Shown: positions 9,047 through 18,372 of the stretch, one piece after another
Layout of the letters: the number at the start of each line of letters is the position of its first letter
Position numbering within the stretch: the first letter of the stretch is position 1
From: Thalassospira sp. HJ
GTDB lineage: Bacteria; Pseudomonadota; Alphaproteobacteria; Rhodospirillales; Thalassospiraceae
DNA: 64,000 nt
Assembly (NCBI RefSeq): GCF_000948415.1
Contig: NZ_JYII01000010.1
Location: forward strand, 1 to 64,000
Direction of reading: 5' to 3'
Position numbers and translations under genes: made by a program
The notes under the pieces: generated by a model
Databases searched by the model: none
What the model was told of the DNA's origin: nothing
The model's input: the letters and a program-made list of their open reading frames with translations, nothing else

Positions 9047-9934
9047 TTAGCGGGTCGGGGTCGGTTCGTCACCGCTATAGTCATAGAAGCCACGGCCAGC
9101 CTTGCGGCCCAGCCATCCGGCTTCGACATATTTGACCAGAAGCGGGCACGGGCGATACTTGGTATCGGCCAGACCATCATGCAGAACGTGCATGATCGAC
9201 AGGCAGGTATCGAGACCAATAAAGTCTGCCAGCTGCAGCGGACCCATCGGATGGTTCGCACCCAGACGCATCGCGGTATCAATGGACTCGACGTTCCCCA
9301 CACCTTCGTAAAGGGTGTAGATCGCCTCGTTGATCATCGGAAGCAGGATGCGGTTGACGATAAAGGCCGGGAAGTCTTCGGCGCTTGCCGTGTCCTTGCC
9401 GAGCTTTTTGGTCAGCTCATGAATGGTGCGATAGGTGGTTTCGTCGGTGGCGATACCACGGATCAGTTCGACCAGCTTCATCAGCGGCACCGGGTTCATG
9501 AAGTGCATGCCCATGAACTTTGCCGGACGGTCGGTATAGGACGCCAGACGGGTGACCGAGATTGATGACGTGTTGGTCGCGATGATCGCTTCCGGGCCAA
9601 GCACCGGGCACAGAGCCTTGAAGATCTGTTTTTTGATCTCTTCATTCTCGGTGGCTGCTTCGATCACCAGATCGCAGTCGGACAGGAAGGAATATTCCGT
9701 TCCGGTTGAGATCAGCTTCAGCGCAGAATCTTTTTGCGCTGCAGTAATGATCTCTTTTTTGACCTGCCGGTCCATGTTCTTTTCCATCACGACGATGGCC
9801 TTGTCGAGGGCCTCTTGCGAGATGTCGAGAATTCGGACGTCGTAGCCGGCAAGGGCTATCACATGTGCAATGCCATTGCCCATCTGACCGGCGCCGATTA
9901 CGCCAATGGTTTTGATATCTTCTAGCGAAGCCAT
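9047..9934 (-). CDS. hbd: 3-hydroxybutyryl-CoA dehydrogenase
   Basis: The enzyme interconverts (S)-3-hydroxybutyryl-CoA and acetoacetyl-CoA with NAD(P). The 295-aa product from the ATG at 9934 has an N-terminal Rossmann site GVIGAGQMGNGIAHV, the TNTSSISVT segment, the catalytic histidine in GMHFMNPVPLMKLVE, and the C-terminal dimer domain (HPMGPLQLADFIGLD). The frame could begin seven codons earlier at a TTG, but the ATG has GGGGA just upstream and matches the family start. It follows etfBA on the same strand after 68 bp. In this setting it probably serves C4-acyl-CoA flow around crotonyl-CoA, linking beta-oxidation or acetyl-CoA condensation to the ethylmalonyl-CoA genes further right. Confidence 0.93.
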   Translation of the reverse strand: MASLEDIKTIGVIGAGQMGNGIAHVIALAGYDVRILDISQEALDKAIVVMEKNMDRQVKKEIITAAQKDSALKLISTGTEYSFLSDCDLVIEAATENEEIKKQIFKALCPVLGPEAIIATNTSSISVTRLASYTDRPAKFMGMHFMNPVPLMKLVELIRGIATDETTYRTIHELTKKLGKDTASAEDFPAFIVNRILLPMINEAIYTLYEGVGNVESIDTAMRLGANHPMGPLQLADFIGLDTCLSIMHVLHDGLADTKYRPCPLLVKYVEAGWLGRKAGRGFYDYSGDEPTPTR

Positions 9935-10002
9935 TTGTTCCCCACTCGTCCCCAAGGGTCAAAACAAGAGTATGCGTTGCTTTGACCCTAAAGGGGATCA
10001 GA

Positions 10003-10938
10003 TTATTTGTCGAGTTCGCTCGCCAGAGCGGGAAGGGCCTCGAACAGGTCACCGACAAGTCCGTAATCCGCTACCGAGAAGATCGGCGCTTCTTCGTCCT
10101 TGTTGATCGCGACAATGACCTTACTGTCCTTCATGCCGGCAAGGTGCTGAATAGCACCCGAAATGCCTACAGCAATGTATAGCTGCGGTGCAACAACTTT
10201 GCCGGTCTGACCGACCTGCCAGTCGTTCGGGGCATAGCCCGCATCAACCGCAGCGCGAGAAGCGCCGATGGCAGCGCCGAGTTTGTCGGCAATCGGCTCG
10301 ATCAGGTGGAAGTTTTCACCCGAACCCATGCCACGACCGCCAGAAATAACGATGCTTGCAGCGGTGAGTTCCGGACGTTCCGACTCGGTCAGTTCCTGAC
10401 CAACGAAGGACGACTTGCCCGCATCTGCTGCGACAGAGACGTCTTCGATGGGAGCAGAACCGCCTTCGCCTGCGACCGGATCAAAGCCGGTGGTCCGGAC
10501 AGTGATCAGTTTCAGGCTGTCGGATGACTGCACGGTTGCCATGGCGTTACCGGCATAGATCGGACGGACAAAGGTATCCGCATCAACCACGTCGGTGATG
10601 TCGGAAATCTGTGCGACGTCTTTCTTGGCAGCAACGCGCGGCATGAAGTTTTTGCCCGACGAAGAAGCCGGAACAAGAATGTGGCTGTAGTCGCCAGCCA
10701 GTTCGATCACAAGACCTGCCAGGTTTTCGGCCAGGAAGTGACCGTAGGCAGCATTGTCTGCGAGGAGAACCTTGGAGACACCTTCGACCTTGGCAGCAGC
10801 GTCAGCAACGGCCTTGCAGCCTTCGCCCGCGACCAGAACGGTGATGTCGCCACCGATTTTCTGAGCAGCAGCAACGGTATTAAGCGTGCCACCCTTCAGT
10901 TCGGTATTGTCGTGTTCGGCAATAACAAGAATGCTCAT
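10003..10938 (-). CDS. etfA: electron transfer flavoprotein alpha subunit
   Basis: EtfA binds the FAD of the ETF heterodimer, which takes electrons from acyl-CoA dehydrogenases and passes them to ETF-ubiquinone oxidoreductase. The 311-aa product has the FAD-binding C-terminal domain with [32 protein letters not shown] and [21 protein letters not shown], which is diagnostic. The N-terminal adenine-nucleotide-like domain starts [11 protein letters not shown]. It lies 15 bp downstream of etfB. The window holds methylsuccinyl-CoA dehydrogenase, a likely electron donor. Confidence 0.97.
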   Translation of the reverse strand: MSILVIAEHDNTELKGGTLNTVAAAQKIGGDITVLVAGEGCKAVADAAAKVEGVSKVLLADNAAYGHFLAENLAGLVIELAGDYSHILVPASSSGKNFMPRVAAKKDVAQISDITDVVDADTFVRPIYAGNAMATVQSSDSLKLITVRTTGFDPVAGEGGSAPIEDVSVAADAGKSSFVGQELTESERPELTAASIVISGGRGMGSGENFHLIEPIADKLGAAIGASRAAVDAGYAPNDWQVGQTGKVVAPQLYIAVGISGAIQHLAGMKDSKVIVAINKDEEAPIFSVADYGLVGDLFEALPALASELDK

Positions 10939-10953
10939 TTGATTGATCCCCGC

Positions 10954-11703
10954 TTAGATTACTTTTGCTTCGTTGCGGAGCTTGTCGACAAGCTCTGCGA
11001 CGTCGGCAACTTTGACACCTGCCTGACGGGCTTCCGGTTCGGAAACTTTCAGGGTTTTCAGGCGCGGCGCGGTATCAACACCAAGGTCGGCCGGGCTCAG
11101 GGTATCGAGCGGCTTTTTCTTGGCTTTCATGATGTTGGGCAGCGACGCGTAGCGCGGCTCATTGAGGCGCAGGTCGGTGGTAACGATTGCCGGAAGATCA
11201 ATCTTGATGGTCTCAAGACCGCCATCGATTTCACGCGTGACATCAAGTTTGCCGTCAGCAACGACAACCTTGGACGCGAAGGTGCCCTGTGGCCAATCCA
11301 GCAATGCAGCCAGCATCTGGCCGGTCTGGTTGGCATCATCGTCAATTGCCTGTTTGCCGAGGATCACGAGATCCGGGCTTTCCTTGGCAACGACTTCTTT
11401 TAAGAGCTTTGCAACAGCGAGCGGCTGAAGTTCGTCTTCGGTTTCGACCAGAATGCCGCGATCGGCACCCATGGCAAGGGCGGTGCGCAGGGTCTCCTGG
11501 CACTGTTTAACGCCGAGCGAGACAGCAACCACTTCGGTGGCAGTGCCTGCTTCCTTGAGGCGGATGGCCTCTTCAACGGCGATTTCGTCAAACGGGTTCA
11601 TGGACATCTTAACGTTGTTCAACTCAACGCCAGACTGGTCCTGTTTGACACGGATCTTGACGTTGTAATCCACAACGCGCTTAACGGCGACAAGAACCTT
11701 CAT
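10954..11703 (-). CDS. etfB: electron transfer flavoprotein beta subunit
   Basis: EtfB is the AMP-binding subunit of ETF. The 249-aa product starts [20 protein letters not shown], has the recognition segment [22 protein letters not shown], and the conserved loop ending with the Ala/Pro-rich region near [18 protein letters not shown], which contacts partner dehydrogenases. It is the first gene of etfB-etfA-hbd. The 250 bp upstream hold a strong 18-bp palindrome and a TTTACGTAAA box, possible operator sites for the operon. Confidence 0.97.
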   Translation of the reverse strand: MKVLVAVKRVVDYNVKIRVKQDQSGVELNNVKMSMNPFDEIAVEEAIRLKEAGTATEVVAVSLGVKQCQETLRTALAMGADRGILVETEDELQPLAVAKLLKEVVAKESPDLVILGKQAIDDDANQTGQMLAALLDWPQGTFASKVVVADGKLDVTREIDGGLETIKIDLPAIVTTDLRLNEPRYASLPNIMKAKKKPLDTLSPADLGVDTAPRLKTLKVSEPEARQAGVKVADVAELVDKLRNEAKVI

Positions 11704-11828
11704 GACAGACCTGTTCGTTTTTGTTGTCGAAACTGCGGGCTTTGCTCCCTGCCAAGGCAGTTTGCTTTGGCCCGCATGGTAATGTTTTCCCCGCGACGCA
11801 CAATAGGTAGTGCTACGCAGGTTGTCAA

Positions 11829-11859
11829 TTTACGTAAAGGTGTTGACGTTAACGACAAC
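11829..11859. promoter_or_regulatory. putative operator: TTTACGTAAA box plus 18-bp palindrome upstream of etfBA
   Basis: Positions 11829-11838 read TTTACGTAAA, a perfect palindrome. Positions 11842-11859 read GTTGACGTTAACGACAAC, with 8 of 9 pairs matching. Both lie about 125-155 bp upstream of etfB. The sequences recall the TTkACGTwwACGTmAA-like sites I remember for MerR-family LiuR regulators of branched-chain and acyl-CoA catabolism, whose regulons can include etfBA. That link is from memory and unverified. The nearest regulator-like gene is not in the window. Confidence 0.45.
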
Positions 11860-11956
11860 TTCTTCACGGAAATCTTGATGCCCTTCGCCGTCTTGATACG
11901 GCAAAAATCCGCAAGGGAACAAGGATTTTGTCCAATAATCTTGTTATCAAGCCAGA

Positions 11957-12529
11957 TTATCGGGTCAGTCCGGGCTGCCAGAGAACATCATCCCTGCCGC
12001 CGTTATTGGCATGGCGGGCAAGAACAAACATGTGATCTGACAGGCGATTGATATAGCGAACGGCTTCCGGGTTGATGGTTTCAAGCCCGGCCAGCTCGAC
12101 AATCAGGCGTTCGGCACGGCGCGAAACCGTGCGCGCCACATGCAGCTGTGCCGAAAGGGCACTGCCGCCCGGAAGAACGAATGATTTCAGCGGATCGAGG
12201 TTGGCATTGATCTGATCGATCTCGGTCTCGAGCCGCTCGGTCTGAGTGGCGGTAATGCGAAGGGCCGGTTGTTCGGGATTATCGTCGCTGCCGTCGCCCG
12301 GGGTGCAAAGATCAGCACCCAGATCAAAAAGATCGTTCTGGATTCGCGCGAGCATGGCGTCGACCTCGCCATCCGCATGCAGGCGGGCGACACCGATCAC
12401 GGCATTGGTTTCGTCAACGGTGCCATAGGCATCCACGCGCACGGAATTTTTCGGAACGCGGGTGCCATTGCCAAGGGCGGTTTTGCCCTTGTCACCGGAT
12501 TTTGTGTAGATACGAGTCAGTTGAACCAT
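11957..12529 (-). CDS. cobO: PduO-type cob(I)alamin adenosyltransferase
   Basis: The enzyme transfers the adenosyl group of ATP to cob(I)alamin, making adenosylcobalamin. The 190-aa product has the PduO-family N-terminus MVQLTRIYTKSGDKGKTALGNG (ATP-binding loop), VDAYGTVDETNA, and the C-terminal RRAERLIVELAG and YINRLSDHMFVLAR, including the conserved Arg/Asp/Phe around the cobalamin site. It belongs to the PduO family (EutT and CobA families are unrelated), so the symbol cobO follows common usage only. In this window its product would be the cofactor for ethylmalonyl-CoA mutase at 27.1-29.2 kb. It lies 37 bp downstream of a small HIG1 gene. Confidence 0.93.
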   Translation of the reverse strand: MVQLTRIYTKSGDKGKTALGNGTRVPKNSVRVDAYGTVDETNAVIGVARLHADGEVDAMLARIQNDLFDLGADLCTPGDGSDDNPEQPALRITATQTERLETEIDQINANLDPLKSFVLPGGSALSAQLHVARTVSRRAERLIVELAGLETINPEAVRYINRLSDHMFVLARHANNGGRDDVLWQPGLTR

Positions 12530-12566
12530 GTGCCGTCTGTAATCCTGGATTATCTGGTTGGGTTTT

Positions 12567-12761
12567 CTAGGAGCCGACCGCCATCAGCGACAGAATGAAA
12601 AGCAGCAACAGGGCCAGGCCCTGAAGCAGAACGCGCATTTGCATCAGTTTGTTCTGTTTGCGCGCATCCTTGCCGCGCGCCATGGAAACGATGCCCATGA
12701 TCAGAACCCCGGCGACAGCTGCCATCGCAAGCAAAACACCAATCTGTAAAAAACCAGCCAT
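12567..12761 (-). CDS. twin-transmembrane HIG1-domain protein
   Basis: The 64-aa protein has two membrane segments (about residues 5-26 and 43-62) joined by a basic loop, RGKDARKQNKLMQMRVLLQG. The N-K-L-M-x-x-R-V-L-x-Q pattern is the hallmark of the hypoxia-induced (HIG1, PF04588) family. Mitochondrial relatives associate with cytochrome c oxidase and supercomplexes; the bacterial function is not established. Alphaproteobacterial members often sit beside the cob(I)alamin adenosyltransferase gene, as here. About 190 bp without a gene separate it from the sigma-54 regulator. Confidence 0.85.
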   Translation of the reverse strand: MAGFLQIGVLLAMAAVAGVLIMGIVSMARGKDARKQNKLMQMRVLLQGLALLLLFILSLMAVGS

Positions 12762-12954
12762 TCCTGTTTCTTCCCTGTTTCTGCCTGCAGACTTATGCCG
12801 TTTTTGCGGCTGCGCAATGGTGGTAATGCACCACCGATGATCCCTAATTGCCAGCCGATTGACCTGTCAGGCGGCGACATGCTGCGCCAAACGGACGCAA
12901 CAGGCAACCAGACGATGGTTAAATCCGCGATTTCATCGGCAATCCGCTGCGCGA

Positions 12955-14901
12955 TTATTCGATGGTTTCGCTTTCCCCGAAGCTGCGACGGTCGATTTTG
13001 AACTTCTTGATACGCGAGGCCAGCGTTGTTGGTTTGATATCAAGAAGGGCGGCCGCACCATTGGCACCAAATACCTTGCCCTTGGTCACGGTCAGGGCAT
13101 GGATGATGTTGTCATATTCGGTCTGGCGCAGCTCACCCCGGGTTAGAACTGTCTTTTCCGGTTTGCTGTCGGGTTCTGCATCGGGTGTTGGCAATTTGCG
13201 GCTGTCGCGTCCGCCATGTTCGGGCAGATCGAAATGCAGCTTGCCGTCATGGGCGAGGATGGCCGCACGTTCGATGACGTTTTCAAGCTCGCGTGCGTTG
13301 CCCGGCCAGCCATAGTTTTGCAGGGTGCGGACCTGCCCCTTGGTCAGGGTTGGTTGGGCGATATTCAAACGCTGACAGATATTGCGCAGAAAGTGCGAGG
13401 CCAGCGGCGGAATATCATCGGGCCGTTCGCGCAAAGGACGGCATTCGATCGGGAAGACGTTGAGGCGGAAATAAAGGTCTTCGCGGAAACGCCCCTGACG
13501 GACTTCTTCCTTAAGATCGCGGTTGGTGGCGGCAATCAGGCGGACATTGACTTCGCGTGTGCGTTCCTCGCCGATGCGTTCGAACTTTTGGTCCTGCAGT
13601 ACGCGGAGCAACTTGCCCTGAAGCTCCAGCGGGATTTCGCCGACTTCATCCAAAAACAGCGTGCCGCCATCGGCCAGTTCAAACCGCCCGACACGATCAC
13701 GCACCGCCCCGGTGAAGGCACCGCGCACATGACCAAAGAATTCGCTTTCAAACAGTTCATGCGGGATCGCGGCACAGTTCACACGCACCAGAACGCGGTC
13801 AGATCGGGCGCTTGCCTGATGGATGGCGCGCGCGATCAGTTCCTTGCCGGTGCCGGATTCGCCAGTGATCAGGACGTTGGCATCGGTGGGGGCGACGAGA
13901 TCGATCTGCTTCAGCGCCCCCTGAATGGCATCGGACTGGCCGATGATTTCATGGTGGTTGTTGGTCGAAAGGATTTCTTCCTGCAAATAGGCGTTTTCAA
14001 GTTCGAGGCGTTCGCGCAGGCGGTCGACCTCGGCCAAGGCGGCATGCAGCTTTTCCTCGGCAATTTTACGTTCGGTGATGTCACGGAACACAATCACCGC
14101 CCCGATCACCAACCCGTGGTCGCGGATCGGGGTCGAGGTATATTCAACACGGATCGGTTTGCCGTCGCTGCGCCAGAAGACCTCGTCATCGACACGCCGG
14201 ACGATGCCTTCGCGAAAGGCGTTGTAAATCGGGCATTGTTCGGCGTGATAGGGTTCACCATCAACGTGGGAATGGTGAATGATCGAATGGATTTCACGGC
14301 CCACCAGTGCTTGCGCCGTCCAGCCCAGCATGCGTTCGGCGGCGGGGTTGACGAAGGTTGTCACGCCATCGCTGTTGACCCCGTAAATGCCCTCACCCGC
14401 GGCCCCAAGGATCAGCTGGTTTTCACGTTCGATCTCGCGGAAGAAACGTTCGGCGCGGCGCCATTCGGCAATGCCTTCGCGCAAGTAGTCATCTGCCTCG
14501 GAATCGACATCACGGCGATGACGGGCATCAAGGTCGGAGATCGTGACAGTGAGATATTCCTCGCCCTCAAGGATCAGCGGGCGGGCTTCGTGTTCGAGTT
14601 TGAGCTCCGTGCCATCCGGGCGGGTCATATCAAGCCCGCGGGTCCAGGCAAATCCGTTATAAAAGGCGGCCTCGCTAAAGACGACGAGGCTGGGGACCTG
14701 ACCCTTGTGCAGTGCACTCACCGAGGTCGCCAGAAGCTCCTCGATGCTGCGGCCAAGCAGGTTGGCAGCGGCCTGATTGGCAAAGACAATCCGGTCGGAT
14801 TTGGGGTGAATCAGCAAGGTCGGGTGGGTATGCGCGAGCAATGCCTGCAAGTGCAGGTTTTCGATCATGACCGGTATCGGGTTGATTTCATTCATCCGCA
14901 T
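12955..14901 (-). CDS. sigma-54-dependent activator with two PAS domains (CynF-like)
   Basis: This 648-aa enhancer-binding protein has two PAS domains (about residues 15-120 and 160-275), a coiled-coil linker (LHAALAEVDRLRERLELENAY), an AAA+ sigma-54 interaction domain, and a C-terminal Fis-type helix-turn-helix (GANGAAALLDIKPTTLASRIKKF). The AAA+ domain shows Walker A (GESGTGKE), the GAFTGA loop that contacts sigma-54, and Walker B (GGTLFLDEVGEI). It diverges from the cyanate ABC transporter-cyanase operon, which has a near-perfect -24/-12 promoter, so that operon is its likely target. This matches the cynF-cynABDS arrangement known in Pseudomonas pseudoalcaligenes. The PAS signal is unknown. 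The start may be here or at the ATG two codons on; an AAGGAG lies 14 bases upstream. The TACGA array just upstream could also allow autoregulation. Confidence 0.9.
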   Translation of the reverse strand: MRMNEINPIPVMIENLHLQALLAHTHPTLLIHPKSDRIVFANQAAANLLGRSIEELLATSVSALHKGQVPSLVVFSEAAFYNGFAWTRGLDMTRPDGTELKLEHEARPLILEGEEYLTVTISDLDARHRRDVDSEADDYLREGIAEWRRAERFFREIERENQLILGAAGEGIYGVNSDGVTTFVNPAAERMLGWTAQALVGREIHSIIHHSHVDGEPYHAEQCPIYNAFREGIVRRVDDEVFWRSDGKPIRVEYTSTPIRDHGLVIGAVIVFRDITERKIAEEKLHAALAEVDRLRERLELENAYLQEEILSTNNHHEIIGQSDAIQGALKQIDLVAPTDANVLITGESGTGKELIARAIHQASARSDRVLVRVNCAAIPHELFESEFFGHVRGAFTGAVRDRVGRFELADGGTLFLDEVGEIPLELQGKLLRVLQDQKFERIGEERTREVNVRLIAATNRDLKEEVRQGRFREDLYFRLNVFPIECRPLRERPDDIPPLASHFLRNICQRLNIAQPTLTKGQVRTLQNYGWPGNARELENVIERAAILAHDGKLHFDLPEHGGRDSRKLPTPDAEPDSKPEKTVLTRGELRQTEYDNIIHALTVTKGKVFGANGAAALLDIKPTTLASRIKKFKIDRRSFGESETIE

Positions 14902-14922
14902 CGCGCTGCTTCGTACTCCTTC

Positions 14923-14983
14923 TACGAAAAATCGTAATTACAGTTACGATATTTCGTAAATTACGAATTTTCGTATTTCGTAA
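14923..14983. promoter_or_regulatory. array of TACGA/TCGTA half-sites, probable enhancer of the sigma-54 activator
   Basis: Seven half-sites occur in 61 bp: TACGA at 14923, 14945 and 14962, and TCGTA at 14932, 14954, 14971 and 14978. Pairs form inverted repeats, the best being TTCGTAAATTACGAA (14953-14967, perfect) and TTACGATATTTCGTAA (14944-14959, perfect arms). The array sits about 90-150 bp upstream of the expected start of the sigma-54 promoter, the usual distance for enhancer sites, and directly ahead of the divergent regulator gene. Confidence 0.7.
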
Positions 14984-15045
14984 GCGTCGCACCCCGCAGG
15001 CCAAGAGTCCAGCATTTTCAACGAAAAATGACGCATTGCACAAAA

Positions 15046-15062
15046 TGGCACGCCCGTTGCTG
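15046..15062 (+). promoter_or_regulatory. sigma-54 (-24/-12) promoter of the cyanate operon
   Basis: The sequence TGGCACGCCCGTTGCTG matches the sigma-54 consensus TGGCACG-N4-TTGCA. The invariant GG (15047-15048) and GC (15059-15060) are separated by exactly 10 bases. Transcription should begin about 12 bases further on, giving a leader of about 50 nt before the substrate-binding protein start at 15124. Confidence 0.9.
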
Positions 15063-15123
15063 TAGTGGGGGTGAACATCTGGTGCTGCCTTTCTGGCGGC
15101 GTAACAACACAGGGGGTGATCAC

Positions 15124-16584
15124 ATGTCAGTTAAAAGTCTGGGAAATCCATTTAGCGGCGATACCGATCTGCGCCACAGCAAGGGGTGTGGCTGTGAGGT
15201 TTGTGCATCGTCAAAAGATGGGCATACACATGCATCACACAAAGACCATGACCATGGCCTGAAACACGATCTGGCCAGCATGCCGGCCCATAGTGATATG
15301 GAAGCCAAAACGCCGGAAACGAGCGAAGAGATCCTTGATCGTGCCATCGACAGTGCCATCGTGCGGTCCGTCTTTGGCCATAACGACATTTCGCGTCGTT
15401 CGTTCGCCAAAATGGTTGGCGGCAGCACCATGATGGCGGCGCTTGCCTCGGTCCTGCCGATTGATAAGGTCAAGGCAGCGATCCTTGATGATCTGGGCAC
15501 GCCGGAAAAATCCAAGCTTAATATCGGCTTTGTGCCGATTACCTGTGCCACGCCGATTATCATGGCGCAGCCGATGGGCTTTTATGAGAAATACGGCCTT
15601 GATGTTGATGTCATCAAGACGGCCGGTTGGGCAGTTGCCCGTGACAAGTCGCTGAACAATGAATATGACGCGTCACACATGCTGACCCCGATGCCGCTGG
15701 CAATTTCGATGGGCGCGGGTTCGACCGCAACCCCGTTCCTGATGCCAGCAGTTGAAAACATCAATGGTCAGGCCATCGTTTTGCATAACGACCACCTGGA
15801 CAAGCGCGATCCGAAAGACTGGAAAGGCTTCAAGTTCGGCGTGCCGTTTGAATATTCCATGCACAACTTCCTGCTGCGTTACTACGTGGCCGAGCATGGT
15901 CTGGACCCGGATAAAGACATCCAGATCCGTGTCGTTCCGCCGCCCGAGATGGTTGCAAACCTGCGTGCCGGTAACCTTGATGGCTATCTGTCGCCTGATC
16001 CGTTCAACCAGCGTGCTGTTTGGGAAAAGATCGGCTTCCTGCACACCCTGACCAAGGATATCTGGGAAGGCCATCCGTGCTGTGCATTTGCGTGCTCGAA
16101 AGCGTTTTCTGAAGAGCTTCCGAACACCTATGGTGCGCTTCTGAAGTCCATCGTTGATGCGACCCAGTACGCGGCCAAGCCGGAAAACCGCAAGGAAATC
16201 TCGGCCGCGATTGCACCGGCCAACTATCTGAACCAGCCGGTTCCGGTGATTGAACAGGTCCTGACCGGTCGTTACGCCGATGGTCTGGGCGAAGTTAAAA
16301 ACGTACCTGATCGCATCGATTTCGATCCGTTCCCATGGCACTCGATGGGTGTCTGGATCCTGACCCAGATGAAGCGCTGGGGCTATATCGAAGGCGATGT
16401 TGATTACAAGAAAATCGCCGAAGAAGTCTATGTCGCGACCGATTGCGCCAAGATCATGAAAGAGCTTGGCTATGAGGCGCCGACCGAGACGTACAAAAGC
16501 TATACCATCATGGGCAAGACGTTCGATCCCGATCAGCCTGAAGCCTATGTCAACAGCTTTGCCATCGGCAAAGGGGTAAGCTGA
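15124..16584 (+). CDS. cynA: cyanate/nitrate-type ABC transporter substrate-binding protein with His/Cys-rich N-terminus
   Basis: The 486-aa protein belongs to the NrtA/CmpA/CynA family that binds small anions for ABC import (LNIGFVPITCATPIIMAQPMG, then GFYEKYGLDVDV). Start: ATG 15124 with AGGGGG 7 bases upstream; the frame extends further up but across the sigma-54 promoter. A twin-arginine signal ISRRSFAK (R91, R92) indicates Tat export. Before it lies an unusual 90-residue region with C22, C24, C27 and His 34, 36, 39, 42, 44 and 48, which looks metal-binding. The gene heads a tight operon with permease, ATPase and cyanase, so cyanate is the likely ligand. Nitrate, nitrite or bicarbonate cannot be excluded by sequence. 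Confidence 0.9.
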   Translation: MSVKSLGNPFSGDTDLRHSKGCGCEVCASSKDGHTHASHKDHDHGLKHDLASMPAHSDMEAKTPETSEEILDRAIDSAIVRSVFGHNDISRRSFAKMVGGSTMMAALASVLPIDKVKAAILDDLGTPEKSKLNIGFVPITCATPIIMAQPMGFYEKYGLDVDVIKTAGWAVARDKSLNNEYDASHMLTPMPLAISMGAGSTATPFLMPAVENINGQAIVLHNDHLDKRDPKDWKGFKFGVPFEYSMHNFLLRYYVAEHGLDPDKDIQIRVVPPPEMVANLRAGNLDGYLSPDPFNQRAVWEKIGFLHTLTKDIWEGHPCCAFACSKAFSEELPNTYGALLKSIVDATQYAAKPENRKEISAAIAPANYLNQPVPVIEQVLTGRYADGLGEVKNVPDRIDFDPFPWHSMGVWILTQMKRWGYIEGDVDYKKIAEEVYVATDCAKIMKELGYEAPTETYKSYTIMGKTFDPDQPEAYVNSFAIGKGVS

Positions 16585-16585
16585 T

Positions 16586-17416
16586 ATGCTGGCATCGCTC
16601 AATGCCAGAGCTTTGGTGTTGTCACTCGTGCTTCTGGCGGTCTTCCTGGGTTTATGGGAGGCCGCCAGCCCAAAGCAGGAACTTGCTGGCGAACTTACAG
16701 AATATGAACTTCTGATGGGTGGGGCAGAGCCAAAAGCCGCTGTGCCGCCCCCCTCGGACGTCATCGCCAAGGCATGGGAAGAGCTGAGCAATCCGTTCTA
16801 CGATGCCGGTCCCAACGACAAGGGGATCGGTATCCAGATCGGCTATTCGCTTTATCGCGTTCTGAGCGGCTATTTCCTTGCGGCGGCGCTGGCCATTCCG
16901 GTCGGGTTCCTGATCGGGATGTCGCCCCTGATGTACAAGGCACTTGATCCGTTTATTCAGGTGTTGCGACCGATTTCCCCGCTGGCATGGATGCCCTTGG
17001 CCCTGTTTGTCATTCAGGACAGTCAGGCCTCGGCGATCTTTGTCATCTTTATCTGTTCGATATGGCCGATGTTGATCAATACCGCCTTTGGTGTGGCGGG
17101 GGTCCGGAAGGACTGGGTCAATGTGGCACGTACCCATGAACTTGGCGCATTCAAGACGGCCTGGATCGTGATCCTGCCGGCTGCGGCACCGACCATCCTG
17201 ACCGGCATGCGGATTTCGATCGGCATTGCATGGCTTGTGATTGTGGCTGCCGAGATGCTCGTGGGCGGGACCGGGATTGGCTACTACGTCTGGAACGAAT
17301 GGAACAACCTTGATCTGACCAGCGTGGTGTTCTCGATCCTCATGATCGGTGTTGTCGGCATGTTGCTTGATACCGCCTTCGCCTATTGCGCACGTCTTGT
17401 GCAGTACCAGGAATAA
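16586..17416 (+). CDS. cynB: ABC transporter permease (NrtB/CynB type)
   Basis: The 276-aa inner-membrane protein has six or so hydrophobic segments and the binding-protein-dependent transport motif: [26 protein letters not shown], an EAA-type loop that docks onto the ATPase, followed by [18 protein letters not shown]. The opening segment is [17 protein letters not shown]. Its ATG follows the stop of the binding protein by one base (TGATATG), so the two are translationally coupled. The next gene starts 12 bp further on. Operon context with cyanase argues for cyanate import. Confidence 0.92.
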   Translation: MLASLNARALVLSLVLLAVFLGLWEAASPKQELAGELTEYELLMGGAEPKAAVPPPSDVIAKAWEELSNPFYDAGPNDKGIGIQIGYSLYRVLSGYFLAAALAIPVGFLIGMSPLMYKALDPFIQVLRPISPLAWMPLALFVIQDSQASAIFVIFICSIWPMLINTAFGVAGVRKDWVNVARTHELGAFKTAWIVILPAAAPTILTGMRISIGIAWLVIVAAEMLVGGTGIGYYVWNEWNNLDLTSVVFSILMIGVVGMLLDTAFAYCARLVQYQE

Positions 17417-17427
17417 GGAGACCTGAT

Positions 17428-18336
17428 ATGTCGACACCATTCCTGAGTTTGCAGAACCTGAGCAAGCGTTTTCAGGCACCCAAGGGCGGTGAAGCCCTGA
17501 CGGTGTTTGAAAACGTCAATCTGGGGATCGAAAAGGGCGAGTTTGTTTGCATCATCGGCCATTCCGGCTGTGGCAAATCGACCATCCTGAATATCCTTGC
17601 GGGTCTTGATGAACCGACCGAAGGGGCGGTCATCATGAATGGCAAGGAAGTCTCGGGTCCCAGTCTTGATCGCGGGATCGTGTTCCAGAACTATTCCCTG
17701 CTGCCGTGGTTGTCCGCGCTTAAGAACGTCACCTTTGCCGTTCAGGCGCGCTACAAATCATGGAGCAAGAAACAGGTTCACGACCATTCGATGAAGTATC
17801 TGGAAATGGTCGGGCTGGCTGGCGGGGCGGAGCTTCGCAAGCCATCGCAATTGTCGGGCGGCATGCGTCAGCGTGTGTCTATTGCACGTGCCTTTGCGAT
17901 CCAGCCGGAATTGTTGCTTCTGGATGAGCCGTTCGGGGCGCTTGATGCCCTGACACGTGGCAGTATTCAGGACGAGTTGATCCGGATCTGGTCGGGGTCT
18001 GATCAGACGGTCTTCATGATTACGCATGATGTGGATGAAGCCATTTTGCTGGCTGATCGCATTTTGCTGATGACCAACGGGCCGTATGCGCGCGTTGCCG
18101 AATCCGTTCAGGTCGATATCCCGCGCCCGCGCGAGCGGGCCAACATCATCCACCATTCCGACTATTACGACATCCGAAACCACCTGGTCGAATTCCTTGC
18201 CACCCGTTCCAAGGAACTTGCGGGCAAACAGGAAGACGGCGTTGTGGCCGAGCCATCCGTTGTGCGCTTTGGCGCGCACGGGGTGATTACGGATCCGAAA
18301 GACAACCGCAAACCGGCCACCAGCCGGGCGGAATAA
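17428..18336 (+). CDS. cynD: ABC transporter ATPase (NrtD/CynD type)
   Basis: The 302-aa ATPase shows Walker [10 protein letters not shown], the Q-loop FQNYSLLPW, signature LSGGMRQR, Walker [17 protein letters not shown] and the switch histidine ITHDVDEA. Start ATG 17428 has AAGGAGACC upstream; the frame is open 14 codons further, inside the permease gene. A 40-residue C-terminal tail follows the ABC fold ([16 protein letters not shown]). The protein energises the permease encoded just before it. Cyanase lies 37 bp downstream. Confidence 0.93.
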   Translation: MSTPFLSLQNLSKRFQAPKGGEALTVFENVNLGIEKGEFVCIIGHSGCGKSTILNILAGLDEPTEGAVIMNGKEVSGPSLDRGIVFQNYSLLPWLSALKNVTFAVQARYKSWSKKQVHDHSMKYLEMVGLAGGAELRKPSQLSGGMRQRVSIARAFAIQPELLLLDEPFGALDALTRGSIQDELIRIWSGSDQTVFMITHDVDEAILLADRILLMTNGPYARVAESVQVDIPRPRERANIIHHSDYYDIRNHLVEFLATRSKELAGKQEDGVVAEPSVVRFGAHGVITDPKDNRKPATSRAE

Positions 18337-18372
18337 CCAAACGCACGCTGATTACTTAGAAGGAGAAAAGCT

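Noticed and set aside
9935..9955. Earlier start for hbd
   Set aside because: The upstream codon is TTG; the ATG at 9934 has GGGGA and matches the family start.
13216..14937. 573-codon open frame on the plus strand
   Set aside because: It is antisense to the sigma-54 activator, has no domain-like text, and follows the codon pattern expected from high-GC antisense shadowing.
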